64,000 nt of DNA from Burkholderia aenigmatica (GCF_902499175.1 NZ_CABVQC010000034.1:26199-90198); one strand, 5' to 3'. Counted from the stretch's first letter, positions 1 to 8,140 are shown. Numbers and translations are program-made. The notes: generated by a model from the sequence alone, not told the origin.

Positions 1-12
1 CGGCTTTTTTGT
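1..12 (+). terminator. Possible tail of a terminator cut by the window edge
   Basis: The first bases are a G/C end followed by six T residues, which looks like the 3' arm and U-tract of a rho-independent terminator whose hairpin lies before the window. Bases 13-187 hold no gene; they should carry the promoter of the cation transporter at 188, but I see no convincing -35/-10 pair. Confidence 0.3.
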
Positions 13-187
13 TTCCGGCGGCCGCTACGCCCATTGTGTTGTCATGAAAATGTAATAATTCGGTGTGAATGGTAATACGACCTGTTCGCATAAGCGGTTG
101 ATTTAAATAAGAAATTTGTGGGTATTGGCAGGATTCATGGGGCGCCCTTGATAGAATTGGGCATCGCTCACCGATATCTCATATTTC

Positions 188-1345
188 ATGTCCACGTTTT
201 CCGGCGACGCGCAGAGCGCAGATAAGCACGCGGTTGCGCGCAAGAGTACGTTCGTCAGTATTGTGCTGAATGTCGTGCTTGCGACATTTCAGATCGTCGT
301 CGGCACGATTGCGCATTCGCAGGCATTGATTGCTGACGGGGTGCATTCGATTTCCGATTTGATCTCGGATTTTGTCGTGCTGGTTGCGAATCGGCATAGC
401 GGCGCATCGCCGGATGCCGACCACAATTACGGACACAGCCGCTACGAGACCGTCGCATCGCTGTTTCTCGGCGCGATCCTGATCGCGGTCGGCGTCGGCA
501 TGCTCTGGCGGGCCGGCGATCGTCTCGTTAATCTCGAAAACATTCCGGCGGTACATTTTTCCGCGCTGATCGTCGCGCTGACGGTGCTCGTATCGAAAGA
601 AGCGCTGTTTCGCTACATGCTGCGCGAGGCGCGGCGCGTTCGCTCGGCGATGCTCGTCGCAAACGCATGGCATGCGCGTTCGGATGCCGCGTCGTCGCTC
701 GTCGTCGCGATCGGCATCGTCGGCAGCCTGGCCGGCGTGAAGCTGCTCGACCCGATCGCGGCGGCGATCGTCGGCTTCATGGTCGCGCGCATGGGCTGGA
801 CGTTCGGCTATGACGCGCTGCAGGACCTCTCCGACCGCGCGCTCGACACGACCGATACGGACGAGATCCGCGCGCTGCTCGCGGCGACGCCCGGCGTACG
901 CGACGTGCACGACCTGCGCACGCGCAAGATGGGCGATGCCGCGCTCGTCGATGCGCACATCCTCGTCGATCCGAAAATCTCCGTCTCCGAAGGGCACTAC
1001 ATCGCCGAGACCGCGCGTGCGCGCGTGCTGACCGACCCGCGCGTGCTCGACGCATTGATCCACGTCGACCCCGAGAACGACGCGGCGCGCCGTCCGGCGC
1101 TCGCGTTGCCGCCGCGCGGCGAGATCGCGGCACGGCTCGAGGCCGCACTCGCGCAGCGCGGGCTGCACGCGGCGGCGATCAACCTGCATTACCTGAGTAC
1201 GGGGCTCGAGATCGACGTGACGCTGGCCTGCGATCCGCACGACACCGATGCGGCGCTGGCCGGCCGGCTCGATGCCGACGCGCTGAAGCGCGAGTTCGGT
1301 GCGCGCCGGATCGGCTTCACGCGCACGATGCCCGCGCAGGCGTGA
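188..1345 (+). CDS. Cation diffusion facilitator (CDF) family metal efflux transporter
   Basis: Predicted inner-membrane exporter of divalent metal ions (Zn, Fe or Mn class; substrate not decidable here), working by proton exchange. It has 385 residues with about six hydrophobic segments between residues 20 and 225. The paired transport-site signature is visible: D50, H53 and D57 in ADGVHSISD and H162/D166 in WHARSD, together with the YGHSRYE loop at 81-87. The cytoplasmic C-terminal half contains a ZT_dimer-like domain and roughly 90 further residues, so the protein is longer than the usual 300-residue family members and may carry a second ferredoxin-like domain. The start is the first ATG; no strong ribosome-binding site precedes it. 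It stands alone and converges with the Lrp gene. Confidence 0.9.
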   Translation: MSTFSGDAQSADKHAVARKSTFVSIVLNVVLATFQIVVGTIAHSQALIADGVHSISDLISDFVVLVANRHSGASPDADHNYGHSRYETVASLFLGAILIAVGVGMLWRAGDRLVNLENIPAVHFSALIVALTVLVSKEALFRYMLREARRVRSAMLVANAWHARSDAASSLVVAIGIVGSLAGVKLLDPIAAAIVGFMVARMGWTFGYDALQDLSDRALDTTDTDEIRALLAATPGVRDVHDLRTRKMGDAALVDAHILVDPKISVSEGHYIAETARARVLTDPRVLDALIHVDPENDAARRPALALPPRGEIAARLEAALAQRGLHAAAINLHYLSTGLEIDVTLACDPHDTDAALAGRLDADALKREFGARRIGFTRTMPAQA

Positions 1346-1393
1346 CCCGCCGCCGGCCACCGCGCCGGCGGGCCGCCAGTGCATGCAGGCGTG

Positions 1394-1864
1394 TTACAGC
1401 GGCAGTTGCGTGTCGAACTTGATCTCGCGCAGCACGACGCTCGTGCGCACCTGCGACACGGCGGGAATCTTGAAGATGCGTTCGTGCAGGAACACGTCGT
1501 AGGCCTTGATGTCCGGCGCGACGATCTTGAGGATGTAATCGGCCTCGCCGGTCGTGCTGTAGCACTCGGTGACTTCCGGGCAGGTCGCGATCTCGCGTTC
1601 GAACTGCTCGACGCCGCCCTCGTTGTGGCGGGTCAGGTGCACATGCGCGAGCGCGCACACGTGCAGGCCGAGCTTCTCGCAATCGAGCAGCGCCGTGTAG
1701 CGCTGGATCACGCCCGACTGTTCCATGTCCTTGATGCGGCGCCAGCACGGCGTGCTCGACAGGCCGACCTGGTCGGAAATTTCCTGGACCGAACGGCGCG
1801 CGTCGAGCTGCAACAGGCGAAGGATTTTTTGCGAAAAGGAATCGAGCGTCACCTGCGCCTCCAT
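1394..1864 (-). CDS. Lrp/AsnC family transcriptional regulator
   Basis: DNA-binding regulator of 156 residues, close to the normal family length. The N-terminal winged helix-turn-helix covers about residues 7-60 (recognition stretch GLSSTPCWRRI, 34-44), followed by the RAM ligand-binding domain (about 70-145) with the conserved glycine-rich turn in CYSTTGEADYILKI. Lrp proteins form dimers or octamers and respond to amino acids or related metabolites. The gene lies between a convergent CDF transporter and an exonuclease gene in the same orientation, 79 bases downstream of the latter's stop, so the context does not name a target. It is a separate family member from the regulator beside hppD at 55148. 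Confidence 0.9.
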   Translation of the reverse strand: MEAQVTLDSFSQKILRLLQLDARRSVQEISDQVGLSSTPCWRRIKDMEQSGVIQRYTALLDCEKLGLHVCALAHVHLTRHNEGGVEQFEREIATCPEVTECYSTTGEADYILKIVAPDIKAYDVFLHERIFKIPAVSQVRTSVVLREIKFDTQLPL

Positions 1865-1943
1865 GCGGCAGCTACAACACGCTGAATGTTAGAGGGCCGG
1901 GAAAGGAAAGGCAATCTGGCGTCGCGTTGTTGAGCGAGATTCG

Positions 1944-2603
1944 CTAATTTGCTCGTGGATCCGTGGGGATTTGTCCCGCCCCCGCGTTTTCCGACCGATC
2001 GGTGTCCGACACCGCGAGGCCCGCGAGCGCGGCCTGCTGGCGGCGCAGGTCGGCGAGCATGTTGCAGAACAGCGCGCCTTGCTCGATCGCGTCGTCGAGC
2101 GCGACGTGCGTGTGCGGATGGTCGTCGAACCAGTGCTTCGGAAAGCGCGGCTTGATCGCCTTGCGGTACGGCAGGCCCGTCATCGCGAACGCGAGCGTCT
2201 TGATATCGAGCGCCGACCACGAGAACGGGCAGCGCCCGGCGAAGCGCATCATGTACCAGAACATGAACGTGAAGTCGAAGCCGGCCGGCATCGCGACGAA
2301 CACCGGCTTGCCGGGCAGCGCCTCGACCCAGTCGACGTACGCGACGAGCGCGGCTTCGGGCGCCTGCAGATCCTTCCGGCACGCGGCCCATGCTTCGGGC
2401 TCGGTCTTCCACCACGCTTCCTGCACCGGGTGCGCTTGCGCGCCCGGCAGCGTCTCGAGGTTGGCCGAGAACGTCGCGATCAACTGCTTGTCCTCGGTAT
2501 AGGCGGCCGACGCGAAGCTCAGCATCGAGTGCGGGCCGGGAATCGGGCCGTCGGCCTCGACGTCGGTGCTGACGTAGATTTCCGGTATGGCGGTCTGGTT
2601 CAT
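1944..2603 (-). CDS. DEDD-type 3'-5' exonuclease family protein
   Basis: Predicted nuclease of 219 residues. The first exonuclease motif is near the N terminus (D14 and E16 in STDVEADG), and the C-terminal third contains a HVALDDAIEQG segment that fits the later Asp-containing motif of RNase T/DEDD folds. The actual substrate is unknown. The ATG at 2601-2603 overlaps the stop of the upstream metallo-hydrolase gene by four bases (ATGA), which argues for translational coupling, so the two genes are one transcription unit. An upstream in-frame extension exists but has no family support. Confidence 0.8.
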   Translation of the reverse strand: MNQTAIPEIYVSTDVEADGPIPGPHSMLSFASAAYTEDKQLIATFSANLETLPGAQAHPVQEAWWKTEPEAWAACRKDLQAPEAALVAYVDWVEALPGKPVFVAMPAGFDFTFMFWYMMRFAGRCPFSWSALDIKTLAFAMTGLPYRKAIKPRFPKHWFDDHPHTHVALDDAIEQGALFCNMLADLRRQQAALAGLAVSDTDRSENAGAGQIPTDPRAN

Positions 2604-3244
2604 CCGAATACCTTGTCGGACACGAACGGGTTCGTGCGGCGCTCGTCGCCGAACGTCGACACGGGGCCGTGGCCCGGTACGAACGTCACGTCGTCGCCAA
2701 GCGGCCACAGCTTCTCCTTGATCGACCGGACGAGATCCTCGTGATTGCCGCGCGGGAAATCGGTACGGCCGATCGAGCCCGCGAACAGCACGTCGCCGAC
2801 GATCGCGACGCGATGCGCGCGGCTGAAGAACACGACGTGGCCGGGCGTGTGGCCCGGGCAGTGATAGACCTCGAGCGTCTCGTCGCCGAACTGCACGGTG
2901 TCGCCGTCGTTCAGCCAGTGGTCCGGCTCGAAGGTTTCGGCGGCCGGAAAGCCGAAGCGCTCGCTCTGCATCGGCAGCTTCTCGATCCAGAAGCGCTCTT
3001 CTTCCTGCGGCCCCTCGATCGGCACGCCGTAGTGCGTCGCGAGCGTTTTCGCGCCCGCGCAGTGATCGATGTGCCCGTGCGTGAGCAGCACCTTCTCGAC
3101 CTGCACGTTCTGTCGCGCGACTTCCTGTTCGATCCGGTCGAGATCGCCGCCCGGATCGACGACGGCGGCGCGGCCCGTCTTTTCGCAGACGAGCAGCGAG
3201 CAGTTTTGCTGGAACGGCGTGACCGGAATGAGCGTGACTTTCAT
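2600..3244 (-). CDS. MBL-fold metallo-hydrolase, glyoxalase II-like (YcbL type)
   Basis: Cytoplasmic metallo-beta-lactamase-fold hydrolase of 214 residues. The metal-binding signature HGHIDH occupies residues 56-61, preceded by the beta strand VEKVLLT; later metal ligands are visible in CPGHTPGH, in the IVGDVLFAGSIGRTDFP segment and in FVPGHGP near the C terminus. The length and the start MKVTLIPVTPFQQNC match the short glyoxalase II-like subfamily, which hydrolyses thioesters such as S-lactoylglutathione more weakly than GloB. I chose the ATG at 3242-3244 because family homology starts there. The gene is first in a two-gene unit and overlaps the exonuclease start by four bases. Confidence 0.87.
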   Translation of the reverse strand: MKVTLIPVTPFQQNCSLLVCEKTGRAAVVDPGGDLDRIEQEVARQNVQVEKVLLTHGHIDHCAGAKTLATHYGVPIEGPQEEERFWIEKLPMQSERFGFPAAETFEPDHWLNDGDTVQFGDETLEVYHCPGHTPGHVVFFSRAHRVAIVGDVLFAGSIGRTDFPRGNHEDLVRSIKEKLWPLGDDVTFVPGHGPVSTFGDERRTNPFVSDKVFG

Positions 3245-3403
3245 GGAGGCACCGGCGGCTAAAAGGAGCGATTGTACCGGTCGCGCGGGCCGCTTGCCGG
3301 TCGCGCGACGCGCGTCGCGGCGGACGCCTCCGGGCATTCCCGGAGCATGTCGATTGTTACGGCCATAGTGAGAATCAATGGTCCGCAGGGGGTGCTTTTC
3401 GGG

Positions 3404-3427
3404 TTGACCTTTTGGTTTATGTATAAT
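3404..3427 (+). promoter_or_regulatory. Candidate promoter with a consensus -10 before the rlpA leader
   Basis: A perfect TATAAT lies at 3422-3427 in a T-rich stretch. TTGACC at 3404-3409 resembles a -35 box, but the 12-base gap is too short for normal sigma70 spacing, so either another -35 is used or the -10 acts alone. It points towards the hairpin-rich leader and rlpA. Confidence 0.4.
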
Positions 3428-3435
3428 GCGCTCCA

Positions 3436-3560
3436 TTGCACGTGAATTTCACGCAATTCGCTGGTGTTTCGGCCCCGTTAAAAAGGGGCGTCGGAAGCAC
3501 CGTCAAGCATCAGCCGCCGGGGAGTCCGGCGGTGTATCCAGCACCGAGATTTCGGTGCTC
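3436..3560 (+). ncRNA. Hairpin-rich leader or small RNA candidate upstream of rlpA
   Basis: Just after the TATAAT box four short hairpins follow one another: 3440-3453 (near-palindromic, around GTGAATTTCAC), 3472-3489 (GCCCC/GGGGC), 3513-3532 (GCCGCCGG/CCGGCGGT) and 3541-3558 (GCACCGAG/TTCGGTGC). No convincing open reading frame with a ribosome-binding site occupies it. I could not match it to TPP, cobalamin, glycine, fluoride, SAH or c-di-GMP riboswitch consensus, nor to RNase P, tmRNA, SRP or 6S RNA. It could be a 5' leader of rlpA or an independent RNA. Confidence 0.35.
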
Positions 3561-3900
3561 ACGTCTTGTCCGGCCGGGTGCTGCGCGCCCGCCTGCGGCC
3601 CTGCTGCCGCGCCGCCGGATGAGGCCTGTGCCGCCGTTCCTGTGAGTCGGTCGTTTCGACGCGCGCGAACGTGAAGCCATGTTCGATGGCGGCATGTGGG
3701 GTCTGGTCAGGCTGTTGGGGACAGGTTGCGCCAGACGTGAAAACTAATCAGGACGGTTGCGGCATAGACGAAAGCCGCGCCCATGCTAGCCGCCTGCTCG
3801 CATCCGAGCGGGGCGTGCACGCATTTGCCGTCCGGGCCGCGTGTCTGCGTTGTGAAGCAGCGTTGTAAGGGAGCGGCCCGAACCAGAAGGCGACACGTCG
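3561..3900 (+). other. Gene-free stretch upstream of rlpA
   Basis: No supported gene lies here. A further possible long stem pairs GTCTGG (about 3701) with CCAGAC (about 3732), and a short hairpin GCCAT/ATGGC lies near 3676. AAGGCGACAC before 3901 gives a weak ribosome-binding site for rlpA. Confidence 0.4.
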
Positions 3901-4509
3901 ATGAATTTACGTTTTCCGAGTCGATTCGGAACCATTGCATTGTTTTTTGCGCTGACGGGCTGTGCGGTGCCACCCAGCCAGACCACCGGTAGCGCGAACC
4001 AGAAGAACGCCGTCGACAAGACGGCCGCCGCCGCGAAAGCGGATAGCGACAAGCAGCTGAATTTTGATTCCGCGCTGGCGTCGATGCCGGCTGCCGACAG
4101 CAAGGACGCGAAGAAGTCGTCGCTGGCGGACGCCGAGCCGATCGACGGCAAGGATGTGTCCGATTTCCGCCAGACGGGCCGCGCATCGTGGTACGGGCGG
4201 GATTTCCACGGCCGCCGCACCGCGAACGGCGAGCGCTTCAACATGAACGCGCTCACCGCCGCGCACCGCACGCTGCCGCTGTCGTCGTACATCAAGGTGA
4301 CGAACGCGTCGACCGGCAAGTGGGTCGTCGTGAAGGTCAACGATCGCGGGCCGTACAAGCGCGGCCGCGTGCTCGACCTGTCGTATGCGGCCGCGAAGCT
4401 GATCGGCCTCGTGCACGCCGGCACGGGCCGCGTGAAGATCGAAGGGCTGTCGCCGCAGGAAGCGCGCGAGGCACGCGACGAAATGTTCGCGTCGATCTCG
4501 GCGAAGTAA
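3901..4509 (+). CDS. rlpA: RlpA family septal-ring lytic transglycosylase lipoprotein
   Basis: Outer-membrane lipoprotein that binds or cleaves peptidoglycan, usually at the septum. It has 202 residues. A lipoprotein signal peptide ends in LTGC, giving a lipidated C21. A low-complexity Ala/Lys/Asp linker spans about 30-90, and the double-psi beta-barrel domain spans about 92-190 (RASWYGRDFHGRRTANGE, then VVKVNDRGPY). E111, H122 and D148 have the same mutual spacing as the catalytic residues known for Pseudomonas RlpA, so activity is expected. The C-terminal SPOR domain found in many RlpA proteins is missing, so septal targeting by denuded glycans is not explained. A strong terminator follows directly. 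Confidence 0.9.
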   Translation: MNLRFPSRFGTIALFFALTGCAVPPSQTTGSANQKNAVDKTAAAAKADSDKQLNFDSALASMPAADSKDAKKSSLADAEPIDGKDVSDFRQTGRASWYGRDFHGRRTANGERFNMNALTAAHRTLPLSSYIKVTNASTGKWVVVKVNDRGPYKRGRVLDLSYAAAKLIGLVHAGTGRVKIEGLSPQEAREARDEMFASISAK

Positions 4510-4534
4510 CACGCAGCGGTCGACCGCTCATGCA

Positions 4535-4560
4535 AAAGGGCTGCCCTCGGGCAGCCCTTT
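4535..4560. terminator. Bidirectional rho-independent terminator between rlpA and rsmI
   Basis: Stem AAAGGGCTGCCC / GGGCAGCCCTTT with a minimal loop. T residues follow on the plus strand, and the minus strand also ends in TTTT, so it can serve rlpA (+) and rsmI (-). Confidence 0.85.
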
Positions 4561-4618
4561 GTCTTTTCTGCACCGCGCGACGCCGGCGCCGGGTTCCCGG
4601 TGCCGGCCGGCTCGCGCG

Positions 4619-5500
4619 TCAGCCTTCATCCTTCAGTGCGAGCGCTCGCGCGTACAGCGTGTTGCGCGACGCGCCCGTCAGCGCGGCCGCGAGCTTGGCC
4701 GCGCTCTTCACCGGTACCTCTTCCAGCAACAGCTTGAGCAGCGCGTCGTGCGCGGTGTCGTCGGCTTCGCCGTTCGTCTCCGGCGCGCCTTCGACGACCA
4801 GCACGAATTCGCCGCGCTGCCGGTTCGCATCGCCGGCGAGCCAGGTCTGTCCTTCGGCCAGGGTGCCCTGGAACAACTGCTCGTGTAGCTTGGTGAGTTC
4901 GCGCGCGATCAGCAGCCGGCGCGCGGGGCCGAACGCATCGACGAGCGCGGCGACGGTTTCGGCGATCCGGTGCGGTGCCTCGTAGAACACCAGCGCATAC
5001 GGGTGCGACACCAGCGCCTGCAGCGCGGTCGCGCGCTGCTTCGCCTTCGGCGGCAGGAAGCCCGCGAACGTGAACGCGCCGGCCCAGTCGCCGGCCACGC
5101 TCAGCGCGGTCACGGCCGCGCTAGCGCCCGGCAGCGGGATCACCGCGAAGCCGGCGGCGCGCACCGCGTCGACGAGCCGCGCGCCGGGGTCCGAGATGCC
5201 GGGCGTGCCGGCGTCCGATACGTAGGCCACGCGTTCGCCGCCGCGCAGCAGTTCGATCACGCGCTGGGCGGCTTCGCGTTCGTTGTGCTCGTGCACGGCG
5301 ATGAGCGGTTTCGAGATCCCGTAGCGGGCGAGCAGCTGGCCCGTGTTGCGGGTGTCTTCGGCCGCGATGCGGTCGGCGAGGCCGAGCACGTGCAGCGCGC
5401 GCAGCGTGATGTCGGCGGTGTTGCCGATCGGCGTGGCGACCACGTAGAGCGCGGCGGCCGGGTAGTGCTGCGTTTGCGCGAGTTCGAGGAGGGCAGTCAT
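4619..5500 (-). CDS. rsmI: 16S rRNA (cytidine(1402)-2'-O)-methyltransferase
   Basis: SAM-dependent methyltransferase that 2'-O-methylates C1402 in the decoding centre of 16S rRNA. It has 293 residues. Tetrapyrrole-methylase-fold motifs are in order: LYVVATPIGNTADITLRAL (about 18-36), EDTRNTG, SDAGTPGISDPG and PLPGASAAVTAL, then KAKQR and the PHRI segment, with a short basic C-terminal domain. The start at 5498-5500 keeps about 20 residues before the ATPIGN motif, as in the E. coli protein. It is divergent from yraN, with the two ATGs overlapping. In E. coli lpoA stands between these genes; it is absent here. Confidence 0.93.
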   Translation of the reverse strand: MTALLELAQTQHYPAAALYVVATPIGNTADITLRALHVLGLADRIAAEDTRNTGQLLARYGISKPLIAVHEHNEREAAQRVIELLRGGERVAYVSDAGTPGISDPGARLVDAVRAAGFAVIPLPGASAAVTALSVAGDWAGAFTFAGFLPPKAKQRATALQALVSHPYALVFYEAPHRIAETVAALVDAFGPARRLLIARELTKLHEQLFQGTLAEGQTWLAGDANRQRGEFVLVVEGAPETNGEADDTAHDALLKLLLEEVPVKSAAKLAAALTGASRNTLYARALALKDEG

Positions 5501-5975
5501 GGCAGGCAATGCGCGCAATCGCGGCGCAAGCGGAACAAGGACGGCATTGTGCCACGCGGCGCCGGCCCGGCCGGGCAACGGGCACGGTTTGCCGCGCGCG
5601 GGCGACAACTTTTCCGGCGCGGCGCGATCCAAACCGGTCGGCGCGGCGTTCGAGCAGCGCGCGCGGCAGTTTCTCGAGCGCCGCGGCCTCGTGTTCGTCG
5701 CGGCGAACGTGACGATGCGCGGCGGCGAGCTCGATCTCGTGATGCGCGAACCCGATGGCATGCTCGTGTTCGTCGAGGTGCGCGCGCGACGCAGCGTCCG
5801 GCATGGCGGCGCGGCTGCGAGCGTCGGCTGGCGCAAGCAGCGGCGCCTGGTTGCGGCCGCGCTCCAGTTCTGGGCGCGGCACGGCGCCGGTGCCGCGTGC
5901 CGCTTCGACGTCGTCGCGTTCGAGGCCGGCCGGCTCGCGTGGCTGCGCGACGCATTTCGTGCCGACGATGCGTAG
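5499..5975 (+). CDS. yraN: YraN family (UPF0102) putative endonuclease-like protein
   Basis: Small restriction-endonuclease-fold protein of 158 residues whose role is not established. The family core starts at GAAFEQRARQFLERRGL (about 48-64), followed by GGELDLVMREPDGMLVFVEVRAR, which carries the E-x-D...E-x-R active-site-like pattern. The first 45 residues are low-complexity and exceed the usual 115-145-residue length, so a start further in is possible. However, the ATG at 5499 has an excellent ribosome-binding site (GAGGAGGG, 5486-5493), which lies inside the rsmI coding region on the other strand. It belongs to the conserved yraN-diaA-dolP string. Confidence 0.82.
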   Translation: MAGNARNRGASGTRTALCHAAPARPGNGHGLPRAGDNFSGAARSKPVGAAFEQRARQFLERRGLVFVAANVTMRGGELDLVMREPDGMLVFVEVRARRSVRHGGAAASVGWRKQRRLVAAALQFWARHGAGAACRFDVVAFEAGRLAWLRDAFRADDA

Positions 5976-6101
5976 CCGCGAGCTGTGACGAGATGTAAAG
6001 AGTTCTTGCCGGACCCCTGGAGAGGGTGCCGGAGTACGGTAAACTCGCCGCACCCACGATGTCGCGCGATGCGTGCCACGCGCCCAGTTCACCAGGAATC
6101 G

Positions 6102-6686
6102 ATGTCAGTCGAACGTATTCAGCAACATTTCCATGACAGCGTCGCGCTTCTCGCCGAAGCGGCCGACGCACTGTCGTTGCCGATCGCAGCCGCGGTCGAC
6201 GCGATGTTCGCCGCGCTGGCGAACGGCAACAAGATCGTCGCCTGCGGTGACGGCCTGTCGGCCGCCGCCGCGCACTACCTCGCGGTGTCGCTCGTCGGCG
6301 GCTTCGAACGCGAGCGCCCGGGCCTGCCCGCGATCGCGCTGGCAACCGACGCGTCGCAGGGCGGCCTCGCGGGCGCGGTGTCTGCCGAGCAACTGTTCGC
6401 GCAGCAGGTGCGCGTGCTCGGCCAGACCGGCGACATCCTGCTGGTGCTCGATCCGAGCGGCGCATCGCCGCGCGTGCTGGCGGCGATCGACGAAGCGCAC
6501 GAGCGCGAGATGACCGTCGTCGCGCTGACGGGCGGCGCTGGCCATGCGGTCGCCGCCGCGCTGTCCGATACCGATATTCCGATCAGCGTGCCCGCCGTTC
6601 GCGCGGCGCGCATCCACGAAGTCCATCTGCTGACCATCCACTGCCTGTGCGACGGCATCGACGCGATGCTGCTGGGTGAGGATTGA
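6102..6686 (+). CDS. diaA: SIS-domain protein, DiaA/GmhA-like
   Basis: Cytoplasmic sugar-isomerase-fold protein of 194 residues, related to phosphoheptose isomerase GmhA and to DiaA, the tetrameric DnaA-binding initiation factor. The SIS domain runs from about residue 35 to 175, with the ligand loop ACGDGLSAAAAHY and a second segment GDILLVLDPSGASP. The position immediately before a BON-domain lipoprotein and after yraN reproduces the E. coli yraN-diaA-dolP order, which favours DiaA over GmhA; sequence alone cannot decide. I placed the start at MSVERIQQHF because homology begins there. The dolP-like gene starts 17 bases after its stop. Confidence 0.83.
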   Translation: MSVERIQQHFHDSVALLAEAADALSLPIAAAVDAMFAALANGNKIVACGDGLSAAAAHYLAVSLVGGFERERPGLPAIALATDASQGGLAGAVSAEQLFAQQVRVLGQTGDILLVLDPSGASPRVLAAIDEAHEREMTVVALTGGAGHAVAAALSDTDIPISVPAVRAARIHEVHLLTIHCLCDGIDAMLLGED

Positions 6687-6703
6687 ACGAAGGAGAGCCG
6701 TCG

Positions 6704-7504
6704 ATGAATCAAAGCCGCGTCAAACAGACGCTCGTCAGAACCACGCTGCTTGCTGCGCTGACGGCGGGCCTCGCCGTGTCGCTGCAGGGGTGTGTGCTCG
6801 GGGTCGTGGGCGCAGCGGCCGGCGGCGGTGCGCTGATCGCGACCGATCGCCGTACGCTCGGCGCGCAGACGGAAGATCGCGAGATCCAGGTCAAGTCGCT
6901 TACGCAGATCAACAACGGGCTGCCCGACCAGTCGCACGTGAACGTGACGGTGTACAACCGCCGCGTGCTGCTGACGGGCGAAGTGCCGAACGATGCGTCG
7001 AAGCAGCGCGCCGAGGAGATCGTGCGCAGCATCAACAACGTGAACGGCATCGTCAACGAGCTGTCGGTCGAGCCGGCGTCGTCGCTGTCGTCGCGCGCGA
7101 ACGACTCGTACCTCGAAGGGCGCGTGAAATCCGAGCTGATCGCGACGAAGGGCATCTCGGCGAACTACTACAAGGTCGTCAGCGAACGCGGCAACCTGTA
7201 CCTGATGGGGCTCGTGACGGTCGACGAGGGCAATCGCGGCGCGGAAGCCGCCAGCCAGGTGCCGGGCGTCGAGAAGGTCGTGAAGGTGTTCCAGTACGTG
7301 AAGCCGCAGGACGCGCAGGCGCTGCAGGACGCATCGCCCGCGAGCGGCGCATCCGGCGCGCAGGCTGCCGCCGCACCGGCGGATAGCGCGACGGTCGGCG
7401 CGGTGCCCGACGCGTCGGTGCAGTCCACGCCGCTGCAGTCGCCCGCGCCGATTTCGAATTCGTCGAGCGTGCACCCGGGCAACCCGAAGGCACCGTCGCA
7501 ATGA
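6704..7504 (+). CDS. dolP: BON-domain outer-membrane lipoprotein, DolP-like
   Basis: Lipoprotein of 266 residues that in related bacteria sits at the inner face of the outer membrane and maintains envelope integrity. The signal peptide ends in LQGC (C30 lipidated). Two BON domains follow, about 62-130 (SHVNVTVYNRRVLLTGEVP) and 140-210 (VSERGNLYLMGLVTVDEG). A long Ala/Pro/Ser-rich tail (about 215-266) is not found in E. coli DolP. The ribosome-binding site AAGGAGAG at 6690-6697 selects the ATG at 6704. Its stop overlaps the cytochrome c start (ATGA, 7501-7504), suggesting coupled translation. Confidence 0.85.
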   Translation: MNQSRVKQTLVRTTLLAALTAGLAVSLQGCVLGVVGAAAGGGALIATDRRTLGAQTEDREIQVKSLTQINNGLPDQSHVNVTVYNRRVLLTGEVPNDASKQRAEEIVRSINNVNGIVNELSVEPASSLSSRANDSYLEGRVKSELIATKGISANYYKVVSERGNLYLMGLVTVDEGNRGAEAASQVPGVEKVVKVFQYVKPQDAQALQDASPASGASGAQAAAAPADSATVGAVPDASVQSTPLQSPAPISNSSSVHPGNPKAPSQ

Positions 7505-7866
7505 AGAGCAGGCAGATGAAGCAGATGAAACAATGGATGGTGCAGGGCGCCGCGGCCGTGGCGCTGCTGGCGGGTACGTTCGGTGCGGTCGCGCACGCGG
7601 ATGTCGGCGACGGCCTGAAGGTGGCGCGCGGCAACGCGTGCATGGGCTGCCACGCGGTTGACCGCAAGCTCGTCGGCCCGTCGTTCAAGGATGTCGCCGC
7701 CCGCTACAAGGCCGATCCGCAGGCCGTGGCAAAGCTGTCGAAGAAGGTGAAGGAGGGCGGCTCCGGCGTCTGGGGCGCCATTCCGATGCCCGCGCATCCG
7801 CGCATGAGCGACGCCGACGTGCGTTCGGTGGTCGAATGGGTGCTGGCTGGCGCGCCGTCAAAGTAA
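7501..7866 (+). CDS. Small periplasmic class I cytochrome c (c551/c552 type)
   Basis: Soluble electron carrier of 121 residues. A signal peptide (about 1-33, ending AHA) exports it. One haem c site is visible, CMGCH at 47-51, and the axial methionine is probably M97 in the AIPMPAHP loop, a typical arrangement for c551-like proteins. It presumably shuttles electrons between the bc1 complex and a terminal oxidase or peroxidase. It is translationally coupled to the dolP-like gene by a four-base overlap. A small hairpin (AGGGG/CCCCT, about 7873-7890) follows without a U-tract. Confidence 0.9.
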   Translation: MKSRQMKQMKQWMVQGAAAVALLAGTFGAVAHADVGDGLKVARGNACMGCHAVDRKLVGPSFKDVAARYKADPQAVAKLSKKVKEGGSGVWGAIPMPAHPRMSDADVRSVVEWVLAGAPSK

Positions 7867-7891
7867 CGTTTCAGGGGTGACTTAACCCCTA

Positions 7892-7921
7892 TTGCCAAGC
7901 GCAGAAATGCGTGTGTATGAT
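7892..7921 (+). promoter_or_regulatory. Promoter of tRNA-Ala(CGC)
   Basis: TTGCCA at 7892-7897 and TATGAT at 7916-7921 are separated by 18 bases, giving a predicted start about 5 bases before the mature tRNA. Confidence 0.6.
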
Positions 7922-7932
7922 GATTGACTGTT

Positions 7933-8031
<99 letters not shown>

Positions 8032-8110
8032 TTTTGGGACAGGAAGGGTAATGCTGCACCGAGTGCAGCGTTGTGTTTCCGCCCGGGCGTACAGCCTTAT
8101 GCATCGCAAA

Positions 8111-8140
8111 CAAAAAGCCGGCCTCGTGCCGGCTTTTTGC
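8111..8140 (+). terminator. Terminator near the left island end
   Basis: AAAAAGCCGG-CCTCGTG-CCGGCTTTTTG forms a strong hairpin with a U-tract about 100 bases after the tRNA. It probably replaces the native tRNA terminator, which was split by the insertion. The stretch 8032-8438 otherwise holds no gene; a second small hairpin (CTGCAC/GTGCAG) lies at about 8052-8066. Confidence 0.75.

Noticed and set aside
3426..3674. An 82-codon frame in the rlpA leader
   Set aside because: It starts at the -10 box itself, lacks a ribosome-binding site and reads through several hairpins; no recognisable protein features.
3436..3900. Known riboswitch, 6S RNA, RNase P RNA, tmRNA or SRP RNA
   Set aside because: None of the conserved sequence blocks I could recall for these classes is present; a covariance-model search would be decisive.
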